Assembly: GCA_016183985.1 (NCBI GenBank)
Contig: JACPDN010000006.1
Coordinates: 1-64,000 of the forward strand
Direction: 5' to 3'
Length of the DNA stretch: 64,000 nucleotides
DNA from: Pseudomonadota bacterium
Lineage (GTDB): Bacteria > Pseudomonadota > Alphaproteobacteria > Dongiales > Dongiaceae
Position numbers and translations under genes: made by a program. Within the stretch, counting starts at the first letter, position 1; the number at the start of each line of letters is the position of its first letter. Below the pieces are notes generated by a model. The model saw only the letters and a program-made list of their open reading frames with translations. It did not search any database and was not told the DNA's origin. Positions 50,086-58,894 of the stretch are shown in pieces.

Positions 50086-50940
50086 TCAGAAGTGACGGAT
50101 CAACACCGTTACTTCCTGTTCGACGACAAAATTGCAGCGGCGATAGAGTTCTATCGCCGCTGTATTCACATCTACCACCGTTAGCGTCATTGGCGCGGCA
50201 TTCCGGTTGCCGCCAACCAGGCATCGACGCGCCTCATCCATAACCATTTGGCCGATCCGCCGCCCCTTCTGTCCGCCGGCGCGAACCACCGCATTGATGT
50301 AGCTACTGGGCTCGGTGTAGCGCAGCAGACCGATCCCCTTCCCGCCCTCGATCAGAATGCGTGCACGAATGCCGGATTGCTGCAGGTAGCGCTTGATCTC
50401 TTCAGGCTTCGGCACAAAAGCGCCCGGCACGTCTGCAAAACCTGTCGTCAGGACGTCGGTATAATCCTCTACCCAATCTGGCCAGGCATCGTGCCAGGCG
50501 GCACCCGCCGGCAATGGCAGATCTGGCCCCCAATTGGGATCACGGCAAATCATATCGCAATCGTTGTAGGAACGGCTGTAACCGGCCTTCGCCACAACAT
50601 CGCGATGTGACCGCCATATCGGCGTGATCGCCAGTTCATTCGACTTGGCGCCTAGCTTGACTGCCCGCAGTGCCAATTCGGCGAGCAGATCGGCTGCCAA
50701 TTGCGTACTCATCCGGCCGTCGGCCAGGCCAACGACTTCAAACGGTACGATCCCGCTCGCGCCGATGATTGCATCAAGGATAACAGCGACAAGGCCGCGC
50801 TCCCGCCAATCGATAATGGCGTCCGGACCTGTATTCAGTCGACCCAGAAGGCGTGGCGCATCGATCTGTGGAACCGGATGTGCCGCGCAGAATCCGATCA
50901 GGGTCTCAAGAGCGGCCGAAAACGCGCTGGAAGATGTCAT
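50086..50940 (-). CDS. GNAT-family N-acetyltransferase
   Basis: A 284-residue protein ending in a GNAT acetyl-CoA binding fold: GGKGIGLLRY, GGQKGRRIGQMVMDEARR (the Q/R-x-x-G-x-G/A-type pyrophosphate loop) and VVDVNTAAIELYRRCNF. The N-terminal ~150 residues may be a second, degenerate GNAT repeat. The first good start (50940) overlaps the 3' end of purB by 35 bp on the same strand; Shine-Dalgarno is weak, suggesting coupling to purB. Substrate unknown. Confidence 0.7.
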   Translation of the reverse strand: MTSSSAFSAALETLIGFCAAHPVPQIDAPRLLGRLNTGPDAIIDWRERGLVAVILDAIIGASGIVPFEVVGLADGRMSTQLAADLLAELALRAVKLGAKSNELAITPIWRSHRDVVAKAGYSRSYNDCDMICRDPNWGPDLPLPAGAAWHDAWPDWVEDYTDVLTTGFADVPGAFVPKPEEIKRYLQQSGIRARILIEGGKGIGLLRYTEPSSYINAVVRAGGQKGRRIGQMVMDEARRCLVGGNRNAAPMTLTVVDVNTAAIELYRRCNFVVEQEVTVLIRHF

Positions 50941-52204
50941 CGACATGCTTGAAGTGGTAGTCGAGGTTGAAGCATTCCTCAATCTGCTGGGTCGACAGGC
51001 GCTTCATCACGTCGGCATCGGCCTTGAGCTCTGCCATGAAGTCCTTGCCTTCCAGCCATACTTTCATCGCATTGCGCTGCACGGCCTGATAGGCATCCTC
51101 GCGGCTCATGCCAGCTTGCGTGAGCGCCAGCAGCACACGTTGCGAATGCACCAGCCCGCTATAGCGATCGAGATTCGCCTGCATGGTATCCGGATAAATG
51201 ATCCACTTCTCGACAAGGCCCACGAGGCGATTGAGGGCAAAATCGAGGGCAATGGTCGCATCCGGACCGAAGACACGCTCGACGGAGGAATGACTGATAT
51301 CGCGCTCGTGCCAGAGAGCCACATTCTCCAGCGCCGGATTGACGGTGGCGCGAACGATACGCGCAAGCCCGGTCAAATTCTCGGAGAGCACCGGGTTGCG
51401 CTTATGCGGCATGGCGCTCGAGCCCTTCTGACCCGGCGAAAAGAATTCTTCGGCTTCGCGCACTTCCGAACGTTGCAGATGGCGCACTTCAATCGAGAGA
51501 TTTTCAATCGAGCTCGCGATAACGCCCAATACAGCAAAGAACATGGCATGCCGATCGCGCGGGATGACCTGGGTCGAAACCGGCTCGACTTTCAGCTCCA
51601 TCTTCCTGGCAACATGCGCCTCGACCCGCGGATCAATATTGGCAAACGTGCCCACCGCGCCGGAGATGGCACAAGTGGCAACATCGTCGCGCGCCGATAC
51701 AAGGCGCTGCTTGGCCCGGGCAAATGCCGCGTAGTGGGATGCGAGCTTCAGGCCGAAGGTCGTCGGCTCGGCATGAATGCCATGGCTACGGCCGATCGTC
51801 GGCGTCAGTTTGTGCTCAAAAGCGCGCTTCTCCAGCGCCTTGAGCAACCGGTCCAGATCCTCCAGCAGCAGATCGGCGGCTTGCTTCAGCTGTACGGCGA
51901 GGCAGGTATCAAGCACATCCGACGAGGTCATCCCCTGATGGACGAAGCGCGCGGAAGGCCCGACATGCTCGGCGAGATTGGTCAGGAAGGCGATAACGTC
52001 ATGCTTGGTTTCTCGCTCGATCTCGTCGATACGCGCGACCTCCCATTTGCCCTTGGCCCAGATTTCGGCCGCCGCCTCTTTGGGAACGACTCCCAGCTCG
52101 GCCAACGCGTCGCAGGCATGCGCCTCGATCTCGAACCAGATGCGGAAGCGATTTTCCGGATCCCAGATCTTGGTCATTTCGGGACGGGAATAGCGCGGGA
52201 TCAT
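50906..52204 (-). CDS. purB: Adenylosuccinate lyase
   Basis: A 432-residue fumarase-superfamily lyase acting at two steps of purine synthesis (SAICAR to AICAR and adenylosuccinate to AMP). It begins MIPRYSRPEMTKIWDPENRF, has THQGMTSSDVLDT-type sequence (VHQGMTSSDVLDTCLAVQ) and the superfamily signature GSSAMPHKRNPVLSENL. GAGG precedes the ATG. It is near, but not directly joined to, the purC-S-Q-L run. Confidence 0.97.
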   Translation of the reverse strand: MIPRYSRPEMTKIWDPENRFRIWFEIEAHACDALAELGVVPKEAAAEIWAKGKWEVARIDEIERETKHDVIAFLTNLAEHVGPSARFVHQGMTSSDVLDTCLAVQLKQAADLLLEDLDRLLKALEKRAFEHKLTPTIGRSHGIHAEPTTFGLKLASHYAAFARAKQRLVSARDDVATCAISGAVGTFANIDPRVEAHVARKMELKVEPVSTQVIPRDRHAMFFAVLGVIASSIENLSIEVRHLQRSEVREAEEFFSPGQKGSSAMPHKRNPVLSENLTGLARIVRATVNPALENVALWHERDISHSSVERVFGPDATIALDFALNRLVGLVEKWIIYPDTMQANLDRYSGLVHSQRVLLALTQAGMSREDAYQAVQRNAMKVWLEGKDFMAELKADADVMKRLSTQQIEECFNLDYHFKHVDDIFQRVFGRS

Positions 52205-52366
52205 GAAAGCCTCGTGGGGGGTCTACAGGGTTGGCGCCAAATCAGCGGCAAAGCGCCAAGGAGTCAACCGTTTTTGCCGTTTTAGCGCTAAAGCGACGCA
52301 AGATCGCCCTTCAAAGCCGGGCCAAGCCGCGATAGGTTCGCCAGCAGTTCCAGCCAGATTGCCCAG

Positions 52367-54340
52367 ATGAGCCAGAATATGACCGCCTTTAGCCGCCTGT
52401 TCCAGCCGTTCACTATCCGCAACTGCCAGATCAAGAACCGCATTTTCTCGACTGGGCACGACACCACCATGCCAACCGATGGCGTTCCCAACGAACGATT
52501 GGTTGCCTATCACAAGGCCCGTGCCGAGGGCGGTGCGGGACTCATCGTCATGCAGGTGGCAGGTGTTCACGAAACGGCGCGTTACACCTCGCACCTCATC
52601 ATGGCGACGACGGATGATTGCATCCCCGGCTATCGCGATGTGGTCAATGCCTGCAAGCCTTATGGCACCAAGATCTTCGGGCAGTTATTCCACCCCGGCC
52701 GCGAAATCATGGAAAGCCAGGATGGCACGGCGCCCGTGGCCTACGCCCCCTCGGCCGTTCCCAACGAGCGCTTCCACGTCATGCCGCGACCAATGTCGGG
52801 GCGGATGATCAAGGAGATCATCGCCGGCTATGCCGATGCTGCCCTGCGCTTGCAGAAGGGCGGCCTGGACGGCGTCGAGATCGTGGCAAGCCATGGCTAT
52901 CTGCCGGCTCAATTCCTCAACGAACGGACCAACCACCGCACGGACGAATATGGCGGCAGTTTCGAAAACCGCCTGCGCTTTACTCGCGATGTGGCCGAAG
53001 CAATCCGAGCCAAGGTCGGACCCGACATGGTCATCGGCCTGCGTATCAGCGGCGACGATAAGGATCATGACGGATTGCAGGAGAGCGAAAGCCTGGCGGC
53101 AATCCAGGCGCTTGACGATGTGATGGATTATTTCAATGTGATCGCCGGCTCGTCCGCGAGCTTTGGCGGCGCCGTGCATATCGCGCCGCCGATGGCGATT
53201 GCGAACGGCTATGTTGCCCCTTTTGCAGCAGCCGTGAAGGCGAAGGCCAAAGCGGCCGTGCTGGTTGCGGGGCGCATCAATCAACCGCAGGATGCCGAGA
53301 AAATCCTGGCCAGTGGTGCCGCCGACCTTATCGGCATGACGCGCGCCATGATCTGCGACCCAGACATGCCGCGCAAGACCGAGACCGGCAAGGTCGAGGA
53401 TGTCCGCGCCTGTATCGCCTGCAATCAGGCCTGTATCGGGCATTTCCATATGGGCTACCCGATTTCGTGCATCCAGCATCCGGAAACCGGCCGCGAATTG
53501 ATCTATGGAACGCGCAAACCGATTGTCCGGAAAAAGAAGATCTTTATTGCCGGTGGCGGCCCGGGTGGCATGAAGGCCGCCGCCGTCGCTTCGGAGCGTG
53601 GCCATCAGGTCATTCTGTGTGAGGCTGGTGAGCGCTTGGGTGGCCAGGCACTGCTCGCACAAATGCTTCCGAGCCGGGCCGAGTTCGGGGGGATCGTCAC
53701 CAATCTAACCCGTGAGGTGCAGCTGGGTGGCGCCGAGATTCGCACGCGCACCAAAGTGACGCGCGCACTCGTCGACGCCGAGAAGCCGGACGCCATCATC
53801 ATCGCCACCGGCGCCAAGCCGCGATCGGCCCTCGGCGCCGGTATCGAGGGCGTGGAAAGCGGCCACGTCGTCAGTGCCTGGGATGTCATCAAGGACCAAG
53901 TGAATATCGGCAGCTCGGTTGTGATCGCCGATTGGCGCTGCGACTGGATCGGCATGGGTCTGGCTGAGAAGCTCGCCCGGGCAGGATGCCATGTGCGCCT
54001 CTGCGTAGACGGATACATGGCCGGCCAGCGCATCCATCAATATGTGCGCGACCATTGGGCGGGCGAGCTGCACAAGCTCAATGTCGAGATCATCCCCTAT
54101 GCCCGCCTCTATGGCGTGGACGGCGACACCGCCTATTTCCAGCACGCGACGAGCGCCGAGCCGATCATTTTCGAAGGAATCGATACCGTCGTTGCATCGC
54201 TTGGTCATGAACGTCAAAGCGAGCTTGAAGATGAACTCGCCGATTGGGGTGGCGAGTTGCATATCATCGGCGATTGCCTGACACCGCGCACGGCGGAAGA
54301 AGCCGTGCTCGAAGGCTTGAAGGTCACGGCAGAGATCTAA
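52367..54340 (+). CDS. 2,4-dienoyl-CoA reductase/trimethylamine-dehydrogenase-like FMN-FeS-FAD oxidoreductase
   Basis: A 657-residue enzyme with an old-yellow-enzyme TIM barrel (about 5-340: RLFQPFTIRNCQIKNRI, GQLFHPGRE, THRTDEYGGS-type NHRTDEYGGSFENRLRF). A [4Fe-4S] motif C-x2-C-x3-C-x11-C follows (C349, C352, C356, C368), then a Rossmann FAD/NAD part (IAGGGPGGMKAAAVASERG). Relatives reduce dienoyl-CoA or demethylate methylated amines (TMADH, N-methylproline demethylases). The Cys spacing matches the dienoyl-CoA reductase type. Its location in a window rich in methylamine-type genes makes demethylation possible; the substrate is open. Confidence 0.85.
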   Translation: MSQNMTAFSRLFQPFTIRNCQIKNRIFSTGHDTTMPTDGVPNERLVAYHKARAEGGAGLIVMQVAGVHETARYTSHLIMATTDDCIPGYRDVVNACKPYGTKIFGQLFHPGREIMESQDGTAPVAYAPSAVPNERFHVMPRPMSGRMIKEIIAGYADAALRLQKGGLDGVEIVASHGYLPAQFLNERTNHRTDEYGGSFENRLRFTRDVAEAIRAKVGPDMVIGLRISGDDKDHDGLQESESLAAIQALDDVMDYFNVIAGSSASFGGAVHIAPPMAIANGYVAPFAAAVKAKAKAAVLVAGRINQPQDAEKILASGAADLIGMTRAMICDPDMPRKTETGKVEDVRACIACNQACIGHFHMGYPISCIQHPETGRELIYGTRKPIVRKKKIFIAGGGPGGMKAAAVASERGHQVILCEAGERLGGQALLAQMLPSRAEFGGIVTNLTREVQLGGAEIRTRTKVTRALVDAEKPDAIIIATGAKPRSALGAGIEGVESGHVVSAWDVIKDQVNIGSSVVIADWRCDWIGMGLAEKLARAGCHVRLCVDGYMAGQRIHQYVRDHWAGELHKLNVEIIPYARLYGVDGDTAYFQHATSAEPIIFEGIDTVVASLGHERQSELEDELADWGGELHIIGDCLTPRTAEEAVLEGLKVTAEI

Positions 54341-54347
54341 CGCAACG

Positions 54348-55397
54348 ATGCCGCTGCCTTTCTCGCCCCCAGCCCGCGCCAGGATACTATGCCTGGCATT
54401 GGGAGCGATCGGCGGCGGCGCCTTCTATTTTCTGCATCTGCCGCTTCCCTGGATGATGGGGGCGATGACCTTCACGACCGTAGCCGCCGTGTCCGGCATA
54501 CGGATCGCCATGATGCCGCGCCTGCGCATGATCTTCGTCGCCGTACTCGGCATCATGCTGGGGAGCGCGTTTTCTCCGCAAATGCTGGATCATCTGCAGA
54601 ATTGGGCCATCAGCTTTTTGTGGTTGGGGCTTTATGTGGTGGTCACGACCTATCTGGTCAGACTCTATTACATACGTGTTGCCGGATATGATGAAGTCAC
54701 GGCCTATTTCTCGGCAGCGCCCGGCGGCCTCTCCGAGATGATCTTGGCCGGCAGCGCCTTCGGCGGCGATGAAGCGCGTATTTCGCTTGCCCATGGCGCG
54801 CGCATTTTGGTCGCCGTCTTCGTCCTTTCGTTCGGCTATCGTTGGCTCGGCGGTTATGCGCCGTCGGGGACCGGCATAGCCGTCGTCACGACGCCGCTCG
54901 CAGCGACCGACCTGGCATGGCTTTCAGCGGCCGGCGTATTGGGCTTCTTAGGCGCCAGGCAGTTGCGCATGCCGGCTTATGCCCTGGTTGGACCGATGAT
55001 TGTCAGCGCCCTGCTGCATGTCGCTGGTCTTACCGCATCACGACCGCCCGCCGAGCTTGTTGCCCTTGCGCAGATTGTCGTCGGATCAATGATCGGCGCG
55101 CGCTTCACCGGTTTGCCGCTACGCCTTGTGGTGCGGGGCATTTTCCTGGCGGTTGGCGCGACGGCCTTGCTGCTGCTGGTCGCTGTGGCCTTTGGATTTG
55201 CCGTGGACGCGACGGCGCAGGTGCCGTTCGGCTCGGCCCTTCTCGCTTTCTCACCTGGCGGCCTTGCCGAGATGAGCCTCATCGCGCTCGCCCTGGGCAT
55301 CGACGCCGCTTATGTCTCGAGCCATCATGTCGTGCGCATCTTCATGATTGTCGTTGCGGCACCTTTGGCCTTCCGCTTATTGCGCCACAAGCGTTAG
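54348..55397 (+). CDS. AbrB-family membrane protein ('ammonia monooxygenase-like')
   Basis: A 349-residue integral membrane protein with about ten helices and an internal duplication. Each half contains a P-G-G-L-[SA]-E-M motif: SAAPGGLSEMILAG and FSPGGLAEMSLIA. PLPWMMGAM near the N-terminus is also typical of the AbrB family (TIGR03082-like), often mis-named ammonia monooxygenase. A transport or regulatory role is suspected. It starts 7 nt after the flavoprotein gene, so the two are co-transcribed. Its 3' end overlaps the convergent aas-like gene by 21 bp. Confidence 0.82.
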   Translation: MPLPFSPPARARILCLALGAIGGGAFYFLHLPLPWMMGAMTFTTVAAVSGIRIAMMPRLRMIFVAVLGIMLGSAFSPQMLDHLQNWAISFLWLGLYVVVTTYLVRLYYIRVAGYDEVTAYFSAAPGGLSEMILAGSAFGGDEARISLAHGARILVAVFVLSFGYRWLGGYAPSGTGIAVVTTPLAATDLAWLSAAGVLGFLGARQLRMPAYALVGPMIVSALLHVAGLTASRPPAELVALAQIVVGSMIGARFTGLPLRLVVRGIFLAVGATALLLLVAVAFGFAVDATAQVPFGSALLAFSPGGLAEMSLIALALGIDAAYVSSHHVVRIFMIVVAAPLAFRLLRHKR

Positions 55398-58300
55398 CGC
55401 CATTGTCTTCAAGCGCTTGAGGTCCGTCTTGCCTGTTCCGAGCACCGGCAACTCCTCCAGCCTATGCAAATCGGCAGTCTTCGGCACCCAGATCTTGGGC
55501 AGACCAGAGTTGTTCAGGCCCTGCCACACTAATTCCGGTCCCATGCTTTCGTCAGCCAAATAGAACCCGATCAGGCGTTCGCCCTTGGCCGCATCCGGTA
55601 CGGCAGTCACATTGGCGCCGTTGATGCCGGGAATGCGCATCATCGCCTCCTCAACCTTCAAATGCGGCACCATCTCGCCGCCAATCTTGGAGAACCGCGA
55701 CAGACGATCGGTGATACGGATGAAGCCGTCCTCGTCCAGCACGGCGATGTCGCCGGTCACATACCAGCCATCTTTGATCACTTCCTCGGTCTTGACCGGA
55801 TTGTTGAGGTATCCGACCATGCGTCCCGGCCCTTTGAGCAGCAGCAAGCCCTCCTCACCTTCATTGCGATCGACGAAGGTATCGGGATCGACGATGCGTG
55901 CCGTAACGCCCGGCACGGGATGGCCGACGGTCCCTGGCTTGTGGCCTGTCTGATTCTCGCCCATGCCCATCACATTGGGTACATTGACCGAAACCACCGG
56001 TCCCATCTCCGTGGCGCCATAGCCTTCCAGCATGTCGATGCCGAATTTCTCCTTGAAGGCCGCCGCCAAATCCGGCCGCAATCGTTCTGCCCCGACCACG
56101 ACATGGCGGAGGCTGGCGAATTCTTCGGCCGGAATGCTGCGCAAGTAGGATTGGCAGAAGGTCGGTGTAGAGATGAGGATCGTGGCCTTGTATTTCTTTA
56201 CCAGTCCGCCGATCGTCTTGGCATCCAGCGGGTTGGCGTGATAGACGGCACCATTGCCGATCACCAGCGGCAGGCACAGCGTGCCGGTAAAGCCGAATGA
56301 ATGGAAGAATGGCAGGACGCCGACGAATTTGTCCTCCTTCGTCAGCCAGAGAATCTGCGCGATCGCCTCAAGGTTGGAGATGACGTTGTGCTGCGAAAGC
56401 ATGACGCCTTTGGGTTCCCCGGTCGATCCGGAACTGAACATCACGGTGCAGAGATCGTCAATCGATTGGCCCTTGGGTCCGGCCACCCGCACCAGCCAGG
56501 ATGTCGGCATCAGCATTGTTGCGACATATATCAGCGACTGCGCCACTTTCCCCTGCTTTGCGAGCAGCTCTTCGACGAAGATCATGTCTGGCCGCTCGCC
56601 CAATTTGGCTTTGGTGAGAAAGGCGCGCGCTGTAACGATCGTCGTGATGCCGCATTGCCGGATAGCAGAGTCCATAGCTTCTGCGCCGATGGTGAAGTTG
56701 AGATTGACCGGAACCTTGCCGGCCAGCATCAGCCCCATATTGACCAATGCAGCGGCGACCGACCCAGGCAGCAATACCCCGACCATTTTGTCAGCGGCAC
56801 GTTCGCGGCCGAACCACTTGGCAAGCAAGCGCGCACCGGTGAGCGCCTGGCCGAAATTCAGCTCACGCCCCAACGAATCTGCCACGGCCATTCGGAACCA
56901 GTATCTCTTGGCGGTATGGATAAAGCGCTTGGCTACGAGATCGTCGGCCTTGCGGCGATGCCGAAACGCTTCGCCGCCCATCTCGAGAAGGCTCTGCCGA
57001 ACTTCCCGTGCCTTGGCACTGCCGGGCAGCGCTTTCCCAAAGGTAATGGTGACGGGATAAAAGAGCCGGCGCGGCCACTTCCAGAAGAACTTGCCGTCCT
57101 TGAAGCTGAAGATCGAGCCCCAGACCTGGTCGAGATGCACCGGGATGATCGGCACATCGATGCCATCAATAATGCGCTCGAAGCCGCGCTTGAAGGGCAG
57201 CATATTGCCGGTGCGGCTGATTGCACCTTCGGCAAAGATACAGACAACGTGGCCGCCTTCAAGTTCGGCGCGCGCCCGCTTGATGGGCTCCAGCACCTTC
57301 CCGCCGCCGGTCGGGATGGCCCGCATCTTCTTGAGGAAGGCGCCGAGCCCCGGAATACCAAAGAATGGTGCATAGACCATGAAGCGCACGAAGCGCTGCA
57401 CGCAGGAGCCAACCAGCAGCCCATCGACAAATGAGAGATGGTTACACACGAGCAAGGCCGGCCCGTTAAGCGGCACATTCTCTGCGCCGACGATGCGGAT
57501 GCGATAGATCGAATGCGTCAGCATCCACAGCACGAAGCGGATGAAGAAATCCGGCAGCAGATAGAAGATGTAACCCGTGACAAGGAAGCTCAGCAGTCCG
57601 CCAGCCAGAATCACATGGTCTGCTGTCAGCTTCAGAACGCTACCCAACAGGTAATTGGTGCCTGCCGCCAACAGAATGAAGATGAAATTGAGCACGTTGT
57701 TCGCAGCAATGATACTGCCGCGGGACGTTGCCGCAGATTTCTGCTGCAGCATGGCGTTGAGCGGGACTGCGTAGAAGCCGCCAAAGAAGCCGAGAATCGT
57801 GAACCAGGTGACGGCGCCGATTGTTGTATCTGCGGTCACCAGCAACATCGCCGACGCACCCATGCCGATCGAACCGATCGGCACCAGGCCGAGTTCCACT
57901 TTGTGACCGGAAAGCCGGCCGGCGACCATGCTGCCGATACCGATGCCAATGGCGACCGCGGCCCATAGACCACCGGTCGCCCCTTCGCTGAGGCCCAGAA
58001 TCTGGGTGCCATAGAGCGGGATCGAAATCTGGACCAGCGCGCCCAGGAACCAGAACCAGGAAATACCGAGTACTGTGAGGTAGAGCCGTCGATTGGAGAA
58101 GAGTTCCCTGAAGCCGGTATCGATACCGGCGATGGGGCTCCAATTGAACGCGCGCTGGTGTTGCGGAATGGGCGTGCGGCCAATGCCGAGGCTGGCGAGA
58201 CTGCCGATAATCGCCACGGAAAGCAGGATGATCCCCATCACCAGCGGCATGTGTCCCAGCGATTGGAACAGCTGACCACCCAATTGCGTGCCCACAATGA

Positions 58301-58778
58301 TCGCTAGGAAAGTGCTCATCTCGATCAACGCATTGCCGCGTGACAAATCACGTTCGGGCAAAAGCTCAGGCAATGAGCTGTACTTCGCCGGACTGAAGAA
58401 AGCGGAATGCGTCGCCATCAAGAACATGACTCCCATCATCATGTTGAGATCGGCACGGAGGAAGGCGACCAGCCCCAAGGCCATCGCCAGGATTTCGATG
58501 GATTTTGTGCCAATGAGGACCGACCGCTTCGAAAACCGGTCCGCCAGCTGCCCCGCATAACCGGAAAAAAGCAGGTAGGGCACGACAAAGACCGCCGCGA
58601 TCGCCGAAATATGAGCGTTGGCAGTCGACGAGTCCGATTGCTGCGTCGCAAGGGCAATCGCAAAGAATGTAACGGCGAAGCGATAGAGATTGTCGTTGAG
58701 GGCACCCAGGAACTGGGTCAGCAACATCCATCCAAAGCCAGGATCGAGAATGAGCCGCGCGTAGGAACGATCGTTCAT
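55377..58778 (-). CDS. aas: Aas-type fusion: LplT-like MFS transporter + PlsC acyltransferase + acyl-ACP synthetase
   Basis: A 1133-residue three-part protein. Residues about 1-420 are an MFS-type flippase similar to LplT (GFGWMLLTQFLGALNDNLYRF begins it). About 435-640 is a PlsC/LPLAT domain with the HX4D motif in CNHLSFVDG. The C-terminal ~480 residues form an AMP-binding acyl-activating domain with SSGSTGEPKGVMLS, GYGATEMGP and the C-terminal YVTGDIAVLDEDGFI. Together they import lysophospholipids and re-acylate them at the inner membrane. ATG 58778 has GGGGGAAAGG upstream; the longer frame starts with TTG in that ribosome site. Confidence 0.9.
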   Translation of the reverse strand: MNDRSYARLILDPGFGWMLLTQFLGALNDNLYRFAVTFFAIALATQQSDSSTANAHISAIAAVFVVPYLLFSGYAGQLADRFSKRSVLIGTKSIEILAMALGLVAFLRADLNMMMGVMFLMATHSAFFSPAKYSSLPELLPERDLSRGNALIEMSTFLAIIVGTQLGGQLFQSLGHMPLVMGIILLSVAIIGSLASLGIGRTPIPQHQRAFNWSPIAGIDTGFRELFSNRRLYLTVLGISWFWFLGALVQISIPLYGTQILGLSEGATGGLWAAVAIGIGIGSMVAGRLSGHKVELGLVPIGSIGMGASAMLLVTADTTIGAVTWFTILGFFGGFYAVPLNAMLQQKSAATSRGSIIAANNVLNFIFILLAAGTNYLLGSVLKLTADHVILAGGLLSFLVTGYIFYLLPDFFIRFVLWMLTHSIYRIRIVGAENVPLNGPALLVCNHLSFVDGLLVGSCVQRFVRFMVYAPFFGIPGLGAFLKKMRAIPTGGGKVLEPIKRARAELEGGHVVCIFAEGAISRTGNMLPFKRGFERIIDGIDVPIIPVHLDQVWGSIFSFKDGKFFWKWPRRLFYPVTITFGKALPGSAKAREVRQSLLEMGGEAFRHRRKADDLVAKRFIHTAKRYWFRMAVADSLGRELNFGQALTGARLLAKWFGRERAADKMVGVLLPGSVAAALVNMGLMLAGKVPVNLNFTIGAEAMDSAIRQCGITTIVTARAFLTKAKLGERPDMIFVEELLAKQGKVAQSLIYVATMLMPTSWLVRVAGPKGQSIDDLCTVMFSSGSTGEPKGVMLSQHNVISNLEAIAQILWLTKEDKFVGVLPFFHSFGFTGTLCLPLVIGNGAVYHANPLDAKTIGGLVKKYKATILISTPTFCQSYLRSIPAEEFASLRHVVVGAERLRPDLAAAFKEKFGIDMLEGYGATEMGPVVSVNVPNVMGMGENQTGHKPGTVGHPVPGVTARIVDPDTFVDRNEGEEGLLLLKGPGRMVGYLNNPVKTEEVIKDGWYVTGDIAVLDEDGFIRITDRLSRFSKIGGEMVPHLKVEEAMMRIPGINGANVTAVPDAAKGERLIGFYLADESMGPELVWQGLNNSGLPKIWVPKTADLHRLEELPVLGTGKTDLKRLKTMALTLVAQ

Positions 58779-58894
58779 CTTCTGCCTTTCCCCCAATTTC
58801 TCCTACAAAATCGGGTTTCGGGGCCAGCAAAGTCAAGCTGGCACAAGCGAGTCTTGTTCACATTCGCCAGCCGGACCACTAGACTGGTGGGATC

